DNA of 64,000 nucleotides from Jiella mangrovi (GCF_017815135.1 NZ_JAGJCF010000003.1:372001-436000); one strand, 5' to 3'. Counted from the first letter of the stretch, positions 37,954-51,164 are shown. Made by a program: numbers and translations. The notes: a model not told the origin generated them from the letters alone.

Positions 37954-38844
37954 TCAGGCGCCGAGTGCAAGCCGCGCGGCGGACCATTCCGCGCGGCCTT
38001 CATCCGTCCCGCCCGTGAAGGCGGCAATGGTTCGCGGCTCTCGAAGATCGGGAAAGTGATAGACGGCGCAGACCCCCTCGGGGCCGCCGCCCGAATGGCC
38101 GATCGCTCGCCCGGCGCCGGCCATCGTGCCGATCATCAGGCCGAGACCGTAGCCGTGGGAGGTCCATGGTCGCCCTTCGATCGCGCCGCCGAGCTCGTGA
38201 CGCTCCAGCATGATCGCGAGGCTGTCGGCGCGCAGGAGCCGGCCCGACATCGTTGTAGCGAGTATCGCAGCCGCCTCCGTCGCCGGCCCGGTGACGCAGC
38301 CGTGATAGACCCAGCCGGGATCGTAGCCGCGCAGCGACGGTCCGTGGACGCAGGCGAGGTCGGCCGGTCCTCGTGCGACGCGCGTTCGTCGAAGGCCGAG
38401 TGGGCCGAAGACCAGTTCTTCCAGAGCGGTGTTCAGATCGCTGCCCGTCGCCGCTTCGATGGCATCGCGGACGAAGAGATAGCCGACATTGCTGTAGCGC
38501 CAGCCGGTTCCCGGCGCGAATTCAAGCTGGTCGCTCCCCGTCGCCGCAAGCAGCTTCTGGCGCGGCCAGGCCGGCTCGCGGCGGGCAACGGCGGCGTGAT
38601 ATGCGGCGAGGGCGAAATAGTCCGGCACGCCGGCCCTGTGCTGGAGGAGGTGCCGCAGCGTGTAGGGCTGGCCTGCAAACGGCGTGTCGAGGCTGAGCCG
38701 CTGCTCATGGCAAAGCCGCAGGGCGGCGATGGCGAGGATCGTCTTCGTGAAGCTCCACCAGGCAAAGACCGCGTCCGTTCGCCCGACATGCGCGGCGCGG
38801 CCATAGCCGTCGAGTGAGACGCCATGAACGCCGTCTTCCGTCAT
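37954..38844 (-). CDS. Serine hydrolase, beta-lactamase/PBP class C family
   Basis: A 296-residue protein of the serine beta-lactamase-like family. The nucleophile Ser is in SFTK (about residue 32), the YSN motif is in WRYSNVGY near residue 125, and HSGG near residue 250 replaces the KTG triad, as in many class C-like esterases. No signal peptide is seen with the ATG at 38844, which has GGGGGAAG upstream. It is likely an esterase or peptidase rather than an antibiotic-resistance enzyme. It is convergent with the preceding gene, only 6 bp apart. Confidence 0.85.
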   Translation of the reverse strand: MTEDGVHGVSLDGYGRAAHVGRTDAVFAWWSFTKTILAIAALRLCHEQRLSLDTPFAGQPYTLRHLLQHRAGVPDYFALAAYHAAVARREPAWPRQKLLAATGSDQLEFAPGTGWRYSNVGYLFVRDAIEAATGSDLNTALEELVFGPLGLRRTRVARGPADLACVHGPSLRGYDPGWVYHGCVTGPATEAAAILATTMSGRLLRADSLAIMLERHELGGAIEGRPWTSHGYGLGLMIGTMAGAGRAIGHSGGGPEGVCAVYHFPDLREPRTIAAFTGGTDEGRAEWSAARLALGA

Positions 38845-38933
38845 CGTCGCTTCCCCCCTCCAAAGCGTGTTCCGCCGGCACTCCATTCAAGCGGGCGGGA
38901 TAGGGGCGGGCGAAGCGCAGTCTATTGAAAGCC

Positions 38934-40760
<1,827 letters not shown>

Positions 40761-40962
40761 TACCATGAGCCGGACGCGAAAAGCCGTCCGGAGCTTGTGC
40801 CGGCCCCACGCCTCATGTATAGGCTCGAACCCGATTTTGGAAGCGATCAAAGCTTCATGATCCCCGCGACATCGCGTCGGGCCTCCGGTTTTGAAACGAG
40901 GGCTCGCCGATGCGACGGGGATGTTTTGGCGAAACCCCTATTGGCGCAAGGCTGAGCGAGCG

Positions 40963-41184
40963 ATGAAGAAGAACATCCACCCCGAATATCACGCCATCAC
41001 CGTGGTGATGACCAACGGCACCGAGTACCAGACCCGCTCGACCTGGGGCGCCGAGGGCGACAAGCTCAACCTCGACATCGACCCGACGAGCCATCCGGCC
41101 TGGACCGGCGGCAACCAGCACCTGCTCGATCGCGGTGGCCGCGTTTCGCGCTTCAAGAAGCGTTACGAAGGCCTCGGCATCTGA
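40963..41184 (+). CDS. rpmE: 50S ribosomal protein L31 (cysteine-free form)
   Basis: A 73-residue protein starting [20 protein letters not shown], with [11 protein letters not shown] and the C-terminal [10 protein letters not shown] typical of L31. There is no cysteine, so it lacks the zinc site of the classical form. Divergent from the ABC exporter gene. A strong terminator follows 45 bp after the stop. Confidence 0.96.
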   Translation: MKKNIHPEYHAITVVMTNGTEYQTRSTWGAEGDKLNLDIDPTSHPAWTGGNQHLLDRGGRVSRFKKRYEGLGI

Positions 41185-41228
41185 TCGTGGTGCTGGCTTA
41201 AGGTTTTCGCCGACGGCGAACCGTTCGG

Positions 41229-41263
41229 ATGGCCGGAAGCGCATGTCGCTTCCGGCCATTTTT
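41229..41263 (+). terminator. Intrinsic terminator of rpmE
   Basis: A perfect 13-bp stem ATGGCCGGAAGCG / CGCTTCCGGCCAT (41229-41241 with 41247-41259, loop CATGT) followed by T residues to 41263. Confidence 0.85.
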
Positions 41264-41427
41264 CGTTGGATTTACTGCATCGGCCTGAAAATCGGAATCG
41301 AGTTTTTGAGAGCGCGAAGCGTGGATTCAATAGGTTAGAGCGCGTGCATCCATTCGGACCGGTGTGCACGATGCGATCCTCGAAGGCCGGCCACGACTCG
41401 ATCGACAAGGCGCACCATTCGACGCTT

Positions 41428-41460
41428 CGTCATTCTCGGGCTCCGTCCCGAGAATCCGGA
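41428..41460 (+). repeat. Palindromic repeat, copy 1 (CGTCAT...CCCGAGAAT)
   Basis: CGTCATTCTCGGGCTCCGTC and following: a perfect 9-bp stem ATTCTCGGG / CCCGAGAAT with loop CTCCGT. The pattern CGTCAT-stem-CT(C/T)GTCC-stem is repeated at 41496-41525 (inverted) and in a weaker form at 58117-58149. Confidence 0.7.
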
Positions 41461-41495
41461 AACGTTTGACACAACAGCAGCTTGATCGGCGCACT

Positions 41496-41525
41496 GGATG
41501 CTCGGGACGGGGCCCGAGCATGACG
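41496..41525 (-). repeat. Palindromic repeat, copy 2 (inverted)
   Basis: Read on the minus strand this is CGTCATGCTCGGGCCCCGTC and following, with a perfect 9-bp stem ATGCTCGGG / CCCGAGCAT. It faces copy 1 from 36 bp away. Confidence 0.7.
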
Positions 41526-41637
41526 AACGTGATAAAAGCGGACGCCTAATCTCGGAGTGTCAGGCACTCGATATGCGCCGTGCGACGAGACTGTCGTGCA
41601 CCCTGCATTCGCACGCACGGCGCTCTGGGATGAGCGA

Positions 41638-42537
41638 TCAGCCCCGGCGGCCGCGCGCGCCCCGTTCGGCCAGCGTGATTCCGCCCAGAACGCAGATCAG
41701 CGAGACGACGTGGTAAAGGTGCAGCTCTTCGCCGATGATGACGACGGCGAGCAGCGCACCGAAGACCGGCACGAAATTGATGAAGAGGTTCGCCCGGTTC
41801 GGCCCGATCATCTCGACGCCGCGGATATAGAGCGACTGTGCGATGAGCGAGGGGAAGATCGCCGTATAGGCCGCCGCGGTCGCGCCCTGAAGGTCTGGCA
41901 GCCTCGTGTGACCGAGGGCGAACTCGATCGCCGCATAGACGAGCGAGACCACCAGCGACGCCGCTGACAGGACGAAGATCATCGACAGCCAGTGGATTTG
42001 TGGCTTGGTTCTGAGGGCGACCGTATAGCCGCCGTAAAACAGGACAGCGAGGACCATGAGCGCATCGCCGCGATTGAGATCGAGACCGAGCAGCGTGCCG
42101 AGATCGCCGTGCGCCGTCGTCAGGGCGACGCCGAGGAGGGTCAGCCCGAAGCCGAGGATCTGCAAGGATGCGACCCGTGTGCGGAACAGGACGAAATTGG
42201 CGATGAAGACGACCAGCGGCATCGCCGATTGCTCGATCGTGATGTTGATCGCGGTCGTATAGTTCGCCGCCAGATAGAAGATCGCGTTGAAGGAGGCAAA
42301 GCCGATCGCGCCGAGAAGGGACAGATAGACGAGCCGGGGCCGGATGACCGACCAGTCCGCCCGAACATGCGGCAGGGCAAAGGGCGTGACCAGGGCGGTT
42401 GCGAAGAACCAGCGCACGAGCGTCAGCAGCATCGGCGAGATGTGGCCAGCGGCGAGCTTGCCGGCGACGGCATTGCCGGCCCACAGAAGCGCGACGGTCG
42501 TCAGAACGAGATAGGGATGGATGAGGCGCTGCGGCAT
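41638..42537 (-). CDS. EamA/DMT family transporter
   Basis: A 299-residue ten-helix inner-membrane carrier with two EamA repeats; PLVVFIANFVLFRTRVASLQ and FINFVPVFGALLAVVIIGEE are the equivalent end-of-repeat motifs. It belongs to the drug/metabolite superfamily, unrelated in detail to the exporter at 14593. Substrate unknown. The ATG at 42537 has GGGGAAG upstream. It is divergent from purA. Confidence 0.88.
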   Translation of the reverse strand: MPQRLIHPYLVLTTVALLWAGNAVAGKLAAGHISPMLLTLVRWFFATALVTPFALPHVRADWSVIRPRLVYLSLLGAIGFASFNAIFYLAANYTTAINITIEQSAMPLVVFIANFVLFRTRVASLQILGFGLTLLGVALTTAHGDLGTLLGLDLNRGDALMVLAVLFYGGYTVALRTKPQIHWLSMIFVLSAASLVVSLVYAAIEFALGHTRLPDLQGATAAAYTAIFPSLIAQSLYIRGVEMIGPNRANLFINFVPVFGALLAVVIIGEELHLYHVVSLICVLGGITLAERGARGRRG

Positions 42538-42703
42538 TTCTTCCCCGATCGCCGACCCCGATCCCCTCATTGTGGCCGGGGGATGGTCGCGGCATCGTTC
42601 GTTGTCTAGGCGTGATTGTGCCTGCTGGCCAGAGCCGCCGATGATTTTGCCTGCAAAGCTGGGGCGATCCACCTGGCCTCGACACGCAGAGGAGGAAACT
42701 AAA
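42538..42703. other. Divergent intergenic region upstream of purA
   Basis: Contains no recognised gene. It should carry the promoters of the exporter gene (minus strand) and of purA with its leader; no clear -35/-10 pair stands out. Confidence 0.4.
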
Positions 42704-42742
42704 ATGCCGACTTTGTGGACAGGCGAGGGTCTGACGCGCTAA
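42704..42742 (+). CDS. Candidate 12-residue leader peptide upstream of purA
   Basis: A 13-codon ORF including TAA, encoding MPTLWTGEGLTR, follows an optimal GGAGG (42691-42695) with 8 bp spacing. Its stop lies inside a 6-bp hairpin CGCGCT-AAC-AGCGCG (42735-42749). It ends 127 bp before the purA start. The strength of the ribosome site relative to the genes around it is the reason to list it. Function as a regulatory uORF is inference. Confidence 0.4.
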   Translation: MPTLWTGEGLTR

Positions 42743-42869
42743 CAGCGCGACGCGAATTCAAGCCGGCAAGCTTGACGAAGGTCTCGCACTTCAAGCTTCA
42801 AGGGCGAAGCATCGCCGACAGTGATCCGACGCGCCAGGGGCGCGGACGGGCGGTTTCGTGGGGAATTTC

Positions 42870-44162
<1,293 letters not shown>

Positions 44163-44214
44163 ATTAGAGTTCGCAGGGACTTAATCCTTCAAGACAAGCG
44201 AGTGACTGCATTCC

Positions 44215-46335
44215 ATGGCGGATCTGAGCGGCGTTCTTCGCAAGACCATCGACGGCCTGCCGCGTGCATCGCCGCAAATGCGGGAAAAGGTCTACGAAAA
44301 GGCCCGCGCCGCGATCCAGAGGCAGATCAACGCGGCCAATCCGCCTTTGGCGGAGAACATCGTCTCGGCGCGGCTTGGCGCGCTCGAAGATGCGATCTCT
44401 CGCACCGAAGCGCATTATGTCGCGCAGGAGGCCGGCGCCGCAGAGGCCGCCGATGCGCAGGCTGATGCTCCCGTTCCCGCTGCGCCACAGACGCCGGGCC
44501 AGGACGCCGCCGGCCGCGGGCAGCGGCCAGACCCGCAGCGCGAAGCCGGCGAGACCGTCCAGCCAGCGCCCGCTCCGCCGAAGACCGCAGCTCCCGCCCG
44601 ATCCGAACCGCCGGCCAGCGATGACCAGCGGTCGTCCGAGACTGCGCCCGCTGCCTCGGCAGACAAGCCGGCGCCGCAGGCCCGTCCGGCTCAGCCCCGG
44701 CAAAATTCGGCGGTCCAGGGCTCGCCAGAGGGCGCGCCGCCGCGCCAGATGCCGCCGATGGGAGATCCGGCGCCGGCACGAAACGGGCCGGCGGAGGGGC
44801 AGGCGCGTCCCCCCAAAAAGCCCGATGCCGGGTCTCAGCCGAGTGCCCAATCCAGCGCTGCGCGGACAGATGCGGCGCCGGCCAATGGCGGCGCTGCGGC
44901 GCCTCGCCCGCAGCAGCAACCGGCGCAGGGCCGACCGTCGCTTCCGGCCGCAACCATGCCGGGACAGCGTTCCGACAATGGCGAGCGCAAGGCCGAGCCC
45001 TTCTTTCCGCCCGAGACCGCCGAGCCGGAGACCGGCAATCAGCCCCAGGCGATCGGCGCGCCCTTTCTCGTGCCCGACGAGCGGCAGGCCCATGGCCAGC
45101 CCCCCCATGCGCCTCAGGCCCTCGAAGACGACGATGGCGGCGAGACCCGCATCCCCAGCGATATCCGCATCGACGACAGCGACATTCCGGAAGCCGACGT
45201 CACGGCCCCGCGCTATCCGACGAGGCGGCCACAGCGCTCGGGGAGCGGCGGCAAGATCGCGGCGGCAGCGGCGGTCATTCTGCTTCTTGGTGGGGCCGGC
45301 ACGGCCGCCTGGCTCTACCGCGACGACATCGAGGCGCTTCTTGTCAGCCCCGGCGACATCGGGACGATCGCCGAGCAGTCCGGCACCGACGAGCAAGAAC
45401 AGCCCGTAGCGGGAACGCCGAGCGACGAAAGCCAGACGACCGAGACGGCTTCTGCCGAATCGGAGCCTGCTTCGACCCGCCGTTTCACCCAGCGGCTCCT
45501 GCCCGATGGAAGCGAGGTCGACGAGGGGCCGGCGCGCAAGACGCCCAACGCCTTCGACGAGGGCACGAATGTCGCGGCCGCGACGAATGTCGACCCGAAC
45601 GCCCCGGGTTCCGGCGCGACGCCGACGATCTCGAGCGAAATCGGTCAGGATCCGGCCGTCGTCGGCGGTCAGAACGCCGACCAGGAGGCTGACGGCCAGG
45701 CCGATGACGCGGCCGCGCCTGACGCGACGTCGGCCGATCCGCAAACGGCAACGAACGACAGCGCCTCTGCAAGTGGGGGTCAGCTCGAAGTCGCGCAGAA
45801 GGCCGTCTTCTATCAGGAAAAGACCGAGGATCTTCCCGGGACGCAGGAGACCGGAACGGCGGTCTGGACACTCGTCAATCAGCCCGCCAGCGAGGGCAAT
45901 CCGGGCGAGCCTGCCATCCAGGCCGTCGTCACCGTGCCGGAGGAAAAGCTCAAGCTGACCATGACGATCAAGCGCAACAGCGACCCGACATTGCCGGCGA
46001 GCCACGTGATCGAACTCGAGTTCGAGGTCCCGCAGGATTTCTCAGGTGGCAGTATCGCGAATGTCCAGAGGCTTGCGCTGAAGGAGACCGAGCAGGCGCG
46101 CGGGGAGCCGCTGATCGGCGTTGCGGGAAAAATCTCCGATAACTATTTCATCATCGCTCTCAATAACTTGGACCAGGCAGTTCAGAACAACCTTTCGCTT
46201 CTTGAGAACCAGAACTGGATCGATATTCCGATCGCCTATGCGACCGGACGCCGGGCGCTTATCTCCATCGAAAAGGGTATTCCGGGCGATCGGGTGTTCA
46301 AGGACGCGCTGAAGGCCTGGCAGGCCAAGACATAA
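44215..46335 (+). CDS. Single-pass membrane protein with long disordered region
   Basis: A 706-residue protein I cannot assign to a named family. The N-terminal 75 residues are helical (MADLSGVLRKTIDG, REKVYEKARAAIQRQINAAN). Residues about 80-340 are a Pro/Ala/Gln/Asp-rich disordered stretch, then one membrane helix (about 345-367) and a further acidic disordered region. A folded C-terminal domain (about 520-705) starts GQLEVAQKAVFYQEK and contains an immunoglobulin-like beta pattern ending ISIEKGIPGDRVF. The topology would put the disordered N-part in the cytoplasm and the folded domain outside. It follows purA closely. Confidence 0.75.
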   Translation: MADLSGVLRKTIDGLPRASPQMREKVYEKARAAIQRQINAANPPLAENIVSARLGALEDAISRTEAHYVAQEAGAAEAADAQADAPVPAAPQTPGQDAAGRGQRPDPQREAGETVQPAPAPPKTAAPARSEPPASDDQRSSETAPAASADKPAPQARPAQPRQNSAVQGSPEGAPPRQMPPMGDPAPARNGPAEGQARPPKKPDAGSQPSAQSSAARTDAAPANGGAAAPRPQQQPAQGRPSLPAATMPGQRSDNGERKAEPFFPPETAEPETGNQPQAIGAPFLVPDERQAHGQPPHAPQALEDDDGGETRIPSDIRIDDSDIPEADVTAPRYPTRRPQRSGSGGKIAAAAAVILLLGGAGTAAWLYRDDIEALLVSPGDIGTIAEQSGTDEQEQPVAGTPSDESQTTETASAESEPASTRRFTQRLLPDGSEVDEGPARKTPNAFDEGTNVAAATNVDPNAPGSGATPTISSEIGQDPAVVGGQNADQEADGQADDAAAPDATSADPQTATNDSASASGGQLEVAQKAVFYQEKTEDLPGTQETGTAVWTLVNQPASEGNPGEPAIQAVVTVPEEKLKLTMTIKRNSDPTLPASHVIELEFEVPQDFSGGSIANVQRLALKETEQARGEPLIGVAGKISDNYFIIALNNLDQAVQNNLSLLENQNWIDIPIAYATGRRALISIEKGIPGDRVFKDALKAWQAKT

Positions 46336-46548
46336 GGCCGACGGCCCCGGTTGCACGCCGGGGTCGAAGCTTCGTGCTGAGCCGATGCGCGAACCTCAGG
46401 CCTGGCGCCGGGCGTGAAACGCAAGGGCCGACGCCGTCAGCCGGTGTGCGAAGAGCCGCCGCGCCGTTCGATTGCGGTGCCGCTTAAAGATCGTGGTGGC
46501 CGTGGTCGGGGGGGGAAGCAAAGCCTCGCCCATGCACGCGGCGCGCCG

Positions 46549-47361
46549 TCAGCTTTTCCGCAAGCGATCCTTCAGCGCCATCGCGCCGTGCGGGGCCCGG
46601 GGTTTTCCCGAACGGATGAAATAGGCAAAGACGTCGCGGGGCGTCTTTTCGGCCGGGGTCGCCGGGTCGGCCTTGCGCAGATCGCCGGGCTCGCCGCCTT
46701 CGGCATAGATCTCAAGCCGCCGGGCCCATTCTTCCAGTCCGCTGGGCGGATAGCATGTGTCGATGCTCTCGTCGCCGCACTGGAGCCGCAGATAGACGAA
46801 GTTCGCCGTCACGTCGGCGATCTGTGGATGCTCGTCGCTGTCGGCGCAGACGATGGCGACGCCGGCCTTGCGACAGAGAGCGGTAAATTCGGGAACCGCG
46901 AAGCTCTCATGCCGCGGCTCGACGACGTGGCGCAGCGCGATGCCGCCGATCTTGTCCGGTAACAGGGCGAGAAAGGCCGCGAAATCCTCCGGGTCGAATT
47001 GCTTGGTCGCGGCAAATTGCCAGAGGATCGGCCCGAGATGCTCGCCGAGTTCGGCAATGCCGGACTGGACGAAGCGCTCGACCGACTCGCCGCCTTCCGC
47101 CAGCACCCTGCGATTGACCGCAAAGCGCGGCGCCTTCAGCGAAAAGACGAACCCCTCCGGCACCTCGCTCGTCCATTTGGCGAAGGTCTCGGGCTTCTGG
47201 CTGCGATAGAAGGTGCCGTTGACCTCGATCGTCGTCAGCTTCGAGGCCGCATATCCCAGCTGGCGCTTCTTCGGCAGATCGGACGGGTAGAAGGTCTCGT
47301 CCCAGGGCTCGAAGGTCCAGCCGCCGATGCCGGTTCGGATCGTGCCGTTCTGTCTCGCCAT
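46549..47361 (-). CDS. DUF72 family protein
   Basis: A 270-residue TIM-barrel protein of the DUF72/YecE family. The N-terminal IRTGIGGWTFEPWDETFYP and TIEVNGTFYR, plus ALRHVVEPRHESF near the middle, are diagnostic. Function unknown; a nuclease-like or sugar-phosphate role has been guessed for the family. The ATG at 47361 has GTGAGGACG upstream. It lies 66 bp downstream of uvrA on the same strand and could be cotranscribed as a damage-related gene. Confidence 0.88.
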   Translation of the reverse strand: MARQNGTIRTGIGGWTFEPWDETFYPSDLPKKRQLGYAASKLTTIEVNGTFYRSQKPETFAKWTSEVPEGFVFSLKAPRFAVNRRVLAEGGESVERFVQSGIAELGEHLGPILWQFAATKQFDPEDFAAFLALLPDKIGGIALRHVVEPRHESFAVPEFTALCRKAGVAIVCADSDEHPQIADVTANFVYLRLQCGDESIDTCYPPSGLEEWARRLEIYAEGGEPGDLRKADPATPAEKTPRDVFAYFIRSGKPRAPHGAMALKDRLRKS

Positions 47362-47427
47362 CGTCCTCACATCGTGTTGCATGTCTCGAAGGCGGTCGCT
47401 TGCTCGCGAGTCAAACGGCGGGGCAAT

Positions 47428-50349
47428 TCACTCCGCCGCTTCTCTCTTTACCCCGGGCCGCCGTTCGAGCAGCTCCTTCAAAAACCGACCGGTATAGGAG
47501 CGCTCCACCTTGACGACCTCCTCCGGCGTGCCGGTGGCGACGATTTCGCCGCCGCCGTCGCCGCCTTCCGGACCGATGTCGATCAGCCAGTCGGCGGTCT
47601 TGATGACCTCGAGATTGTGCTCGATCACCACCACCGTGTTGCCGCGATCGACGAGGTCATGAAGGACTTCGAGGAGTTTGGCGACGTCGTGGAAATGCAG
47701 GCCGGTCGTCGGCTCGTCGAGGATGTAGAGGGTCTTGCCGGTCGCCTTGCGCGACAGTTCCTTGGCGAGCTTGACGCGCTGGGCCTCGCCGCCCGACAGC
47801 GTCGTCGCCTGCTGGCCGATCTTGATGTAGCCGAGACCGACCTCGTTCAGCGTCACCAGCTTGTCGCGCACGACAGGGACGGCGGAGAAGAAATTCACGC
47901 CTTCCTCGACCGTCATGTCGAGAACGTCGGCGATCGACTTTTCCTTGAAGGTGACCTCCAGCGTCTCGCGATTGTAGCGCTTGCCCTTGCACACGTCGCA
48001 GGTGACGTAGACGTCCGGCAGGAAGTGCATCTCGATCTTGATGACGCCGTCGCCCTGGCAGGCCTCGCAGCGCCCGCCCTTGACGTTGAAGGAGAAGCGG
48101 CCGGGCTGATAGCCGCGCGCCTTCGCCTCGGGAAGCGCGGCAAACCAGTCGCGGATCGGTGTGAAGGCGCCGGTATAGGTGGCCGGGTTCGACCGCGGCG
48201 TGCGGCCGATCGGCGACTGGTCGATGTCGATGACCTTGTCGAGAAGTTCGAGCCCCTCGATGCGGTCGTGTTCGGCCGGAATGTCGCGACCGTTTGCGAT
48301 CCGCCGATATGCCGCCTTGAACAGGGTCTCGATCAGGAAGGTCGATTTGCCGCCGCCCGAAACACCGGTCACGCAGCAAAAGACGCCGAGCGGCACTTCG
48401 GCGGTCACGTCCTTGAGATTGTTGCCCCGCGCTCCGACGACCTTCAGCCGCTTGTTCTTCGGCGCCTTGCGCCGCTTGTCGGGCACCGGCACGCCGAGGT
48501 CGCCGGCGAGATAGCGGCCGGTCAGCGATTTGGGATGGGCCATGATCTCGCCCGGCGTTCCCGAGGCGATCACTTCGCCGCCGTGGATACCGGCAGCCGG
48601 GCCGATGTCGACGACGTAGTCGGCGGCAAGAATGGCGTCTTCGTCATGTTCGACGACGATGACGGTGTTGCCGATGTCGCGCAGGTGCTTCAGCGTATCG
48701 AGCAGGCGCGCATTGTCGCGCTGGTGGAGGCCGATCGACGGCTCGTCGAGGACGTAGAGAACGCCGGTTAGGCCCGAACCGATCTGCGAGGCAAGGCGGA
48801 TGCGCTGGCTTTCGCCGCCGGACAGCGTGCCGGAGCTGCGCGACAGGGTCAGATAGTCGAGGCCGACATCGTTGAGAAAGCGCAGCCGCTCGCGAATCTC
48901 CTTGAGGATGCGTACGGCAATGGCGTTCTGCTTTTCGTTCAGATCGGCGGGCAGCGCCTCGAACCACGCCGCGGCGTCTCGTATCGACAAGGCGGTGACC
49001 TCGCCGACATGCCGCCCGGCGATCTTCACCGCCAACGCCTCGGGCTTCAGCCGGTAGCCGCTGCAGGCAGGGCAGGGCGTCGCCGACATGAAGCGCTCGA
49101 TCTCTTCACGCATGAAGGCCGATTCGGTCTCCTTCCAGCGGCGGGAGAGATTGTTGACGATGCCCTCGAAGGTCTTGGTGGTCGCGTAGGAGCGGATGCC
49201 GTCCTTGTAGCGGAACTCGATCTTTTCCCGCCCCGTGCCGAAAAGTATCGCCTGTCTGGCCTTGTCCGACAGATCGGACCAGCGATCGGTCTGTTTGAAG
49301 CCGTAGACCCTGCCGAGGCCGTCCAGCGTCTGGCCGTAATAGGGGGAGGTGGATTTCGCCCATGGCGCGATGGCGCCCGCCTTCAGCGTCAGCCCCTCGT
49401 TCGGAACGATCAGCTTGGGATCGACCGCCTGCTGCGAGCCGAGGCCGTCGCAGGTCGGACAGGCGCCGAAGGGGTTGTTGAAGGAGAACAGCCGCGGCTC
49501 GATCTCCGAAATCGTGAAACCGGAAACCGGACAGGCGAATTTTTCCGAGAACAGCAGTCGTTCGTGAGTCTCGTTCTTGTTGCGGTTGGCGCCGGCATCG
49601 GCGAGCCGCTCCTTCGGCAGCGGCTTGTCGGCGAATTCTGCGACGGCGAGACCATCGGCGAGGCCGAGCGCCGTCTCGATGGAATCGGCCAGCCGGGACT
49701 TCATGTCCTCGCGAACGACGATGCGGTCGACGACCACGTCGATGTCGTGCTTGTACTTCTTGTCGAGTGCCGGCGCGTCGGCGATCTCGTGATACTCGCC
49801 GTCGATCTTGACGCGCTGGAAGCCCTTGCGCTGCAACTCCGCGAGTTCCTTGCGATACTCGCCCTTGCGGCCGCGGATCATCGGCGCCAGCAGGTAGAGC
49901 CGCGTGCCCTCTTCGAGCGCCAGCACCCGGTCGACCATCTGGCTGACGGTCTGGCTCTCGATCGGCAGGCCTGTCGCCGGGGAATAGGGGATCCCGACGC
50001 GGGCGAAGAGCAGGCGCAGATAGTCGTAGATCTCGGTGACGGTTCCGACCGTCGAGCGCGGGTTCTTCGAGGTCGTCTTCTGCTCGATCGAGATCGCCGG
50101 CGACAGCCCGTCGATCTGGTCGACGTCGGGCTTCTGCATCATTTCGAGGAACTGCCGGGCATAGGCCGAGAGGCTCTCGACATAGCGGCGCTGGCCCTCG
50201 GCATAGATCGTGTCGAAGGCCAGCGAGGATTTCCCCGAGCCCGACAAGCCCGTCATCACGATGAGCTTGTCGCGGGGCAGGTCGAGATCGACGCCCTTCA
50301 GATTGTGCTCGCGTGCGCCGCGAATGGAAATGGTCTTCAATTCGGCCAT
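47428..50349 (-). CDS. uvrA: Excinuclease ABC subunit A (UvrA)
   Basis: UvrA finds bulky DNA lesions for nucleotide excision repair. The 973-residue protein has two ABC ATPase modules: Walker [21 protein letters not shown] near residue 33 and GVSGGGKST near 660, each with an LSGGE signature. The C-terminal zinc module CEACQGDG...[10 protein letters not shown] is intact. In the first zinc module the opening pair reads CPVS instead of CxxC, so one ligand is replaced by Ser, a change I believe is seen in relatives. It is divergent from ssb across the LexA box. Confidence 0.97.
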   Translation of the reverse strand: MAELKTISIRGAREHNLKGVDLDLPRDKLIVMTGLSGSGKSSLAFDTIYAEGQRRYVESLSAYARQFLEMMQKPDVDQIDGLSPAISIEQKTTSKNPRSTVGTVTEIYDYLRLLFARVGIPYSPATGLPIESQTVSQMVDRVLALEEGTRLYLLAPMIRGRKGEYRKELAELQRKGFQRVKIDGEYHEIADAPALDKKYKHDIDVVVDRIVVREDMKSRLADSIETALGLADGLAVAEFADKPLPKERLADAGANRNKNETHERLLFSEKFACPVSGFTISEIEPRLFSFNNPFGACPTCDGLGSQQAVDPKLIVPNEGLTLKAGAIAPWAKSTSPYYGQTLDGLGRVYGFKQTDRWSDLSDKARQAILFGTGREKIEFRYKDGIRSYATTKTFEGIVNNLSRRWKETESAFMREEIERFMSATPCPACSGYRLKPEALAVKIAGRHVGEVTALSIRDAAAWFEALPADLNEKQNAIAVRILKEIRERLRFLNDVGLDYLTLSRSSGTLSGGESQRIRLASQIGSGLTGVLYVLDEPSIGLHQRDNARLLDTLKHLRDIGNTVIVVEHDEDAILAADYVVDIGPAAGIHGGEVIASGTPGEIMAHPKSLTGRYLAGDLGVPVPDKRRKAPKNKRLKVVGARGNNLKDVTAEVPLGVFCCVTGVSGGGKSTFLIETLFKAAYRRIANGRDIPAEHDRIEGLELLDKVIDIDQSPIGRTPRSNPATYTGAFTPIRDWFAALPEAKARGYQPGRFSFNVKGGRCEACQGDGVIKIEMHFLPDVYVTCDVCKGKRYNRETLEVTFKEKSIADVLDMTVEEGVNFFSAVPVVRDKLVTLNEVGLGYIKIGQQATTLSGGEAQRVKLAKELSRKATGKTLYILDEPTTGLHFHDVAKLLEVLHDLVDRGNTVVVIEHNLEVIKTADWLIDIGPEGGDGGGEIVATGTPEEVVKVERSYTGRFLKELLERRPGVKREAAE

Positions 50350-50660
50350 GAAAGTCGCCGGTCCGTCTAATGTCTTTGTCCGAGGGGCAGGCCACTACTT
50401 AAGACTCTGCGCCCGAACTCCAAGGCGGGGTTCGCATGAAGCCCGATTCTCGGACTCGCCCCTTGCGTGTTCTTTTTTTGTTCTATACCGTGAAAATCGT
50501 CCGGCGCAAGAGCGAAGTCGATCGGTAAATCAACATCCCGGCAGTGCAGGGCCGGAAAAATGAAGGCGTGGACGATGGGCTCGTGCGGGCTCCGCCGGCT
50601 TTCGTCGGCTGACGCGGTCGTTTAGGGTCTGCGCAACTTATTCGAATTTGGAGTACGGGC
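50350..50660. other. Divergent uvrA/ssb control region
   Basis: About 310 bp without a gene, holding the SOS box and the promoters of two DNA-repair genes. Apart from the box at 50469-50483 and a TATACC (50484-50489) next to it, I see no other defined element. Confidence 0.6.
50469..50483 (+). promoter_or_regulatory. LexA (SOS) box, GTTC-N7-GTTC
   Basis: GTTCTTTTTTTGTTC matches the alphaproteobacterial LexA operator GTTC-N7-GTTC perfectly, with a seven-T spacer. It lies between uvrA and ssb, 119 bp and 177 bp from their start codons, and could repress both. Confidence 0.85.
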
Positions 50661-51164
50661 ATGGCGGGAAGCGTCAACAAGGTCATTTTGGTGGGAAATC
50701 TCGGCGCCGATCCGGAGATCCGCCGGCTGAATTCCGGCGATGCCGTCGCAAATCTCAGGATCGCGACCTCGGAAAACTGGCGCGACAAGTCGTCGGGCGA
50801 GCGCCGCGAGCGGACCGAATGGCACAATGTGGTGATCTTCAACGAGAACCTCGTCAAGGTTGCCGAGCAGTATCTGAAGAAGGGATCGACGGTCTATATC
50901 GAGGGCCAGCTGCAGACGCGCTCCTGGGAGGATCAGTCCGGCCAGAAGAAATATACCACCGAAGTCGTGCTCCAGCGTTTCCGCGGCGAGCTTCAGTTGC
51001 TCGGCGGCCGCGGCGATGGTGAGGGCGGTGGCGGCCGAGGCGGCAGCGGTGGTGGCGGCGGTGGCTACGATCGCGGTGGACCGGACCGTGGTGGCGGCAA
51101 CAATGATCGCGGCAATTACGGCGGCGGTCGCTCCAACGATCTCGACGACGAAATCCCGTTCTGA
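50661..51164 (+). CDS. ssb: Single-stranded DNA-binding protein SSB
   Basis: A 167-residue SSB: an OB-fold in residues 1-112 starting [19 protein letters not shown], a Gly-rich flexible linker (about 115-158), and the acidic tip DDEIPF that recruits repair proteins. The ATG at 50661 has a moderate ribosome site. Likely induced by DNA damage with uvrA. Confidence 0.97.
   Translation: MAGSVNKVILVGNLGADPEIRRLNSGDAVANLRIATSENWRDKSSGERRERTEWHNVVIFNENLVKVAEQYLKKGSTVYIEGQLQTRSWEDQSGQKKYTTEVVLQRFRGELQLLGGRGDGEGGGGRGGSGGGGGGYDRGGPDRGGGNNDRGNYGGGRSNDLDDEIPF

Larger units (their letters stand above)
41264..41637. other. Intergenic region with palindromic repeats and no gene
   Basis: Between the rpmE terminator and the stop of a minus-strand exporter gene. 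It holds the two palindromes listed separately and a further inverted pair CGTGCA...TGCACG around 41343-41368 within a stretch reminiscent of Rhizobiales intergenic repeats. I see no supported gene. Confidence 0.5.

Noticed and set aside
37954-38844. Antibiotic-resistance beta-lactamase
   Set aside because: SxxK and YSN are present, but HSGG replaces the KTG motif, and there is no signal peptide, so an esterase or peptidase is more likely.
44164-46005. 613-codon minus-strand frame opposite the 706-residue protein
   Set aside because: Arg/Gly-rich shadow; the plus-strand frame has a ribosome site and folded C-terminal domain.
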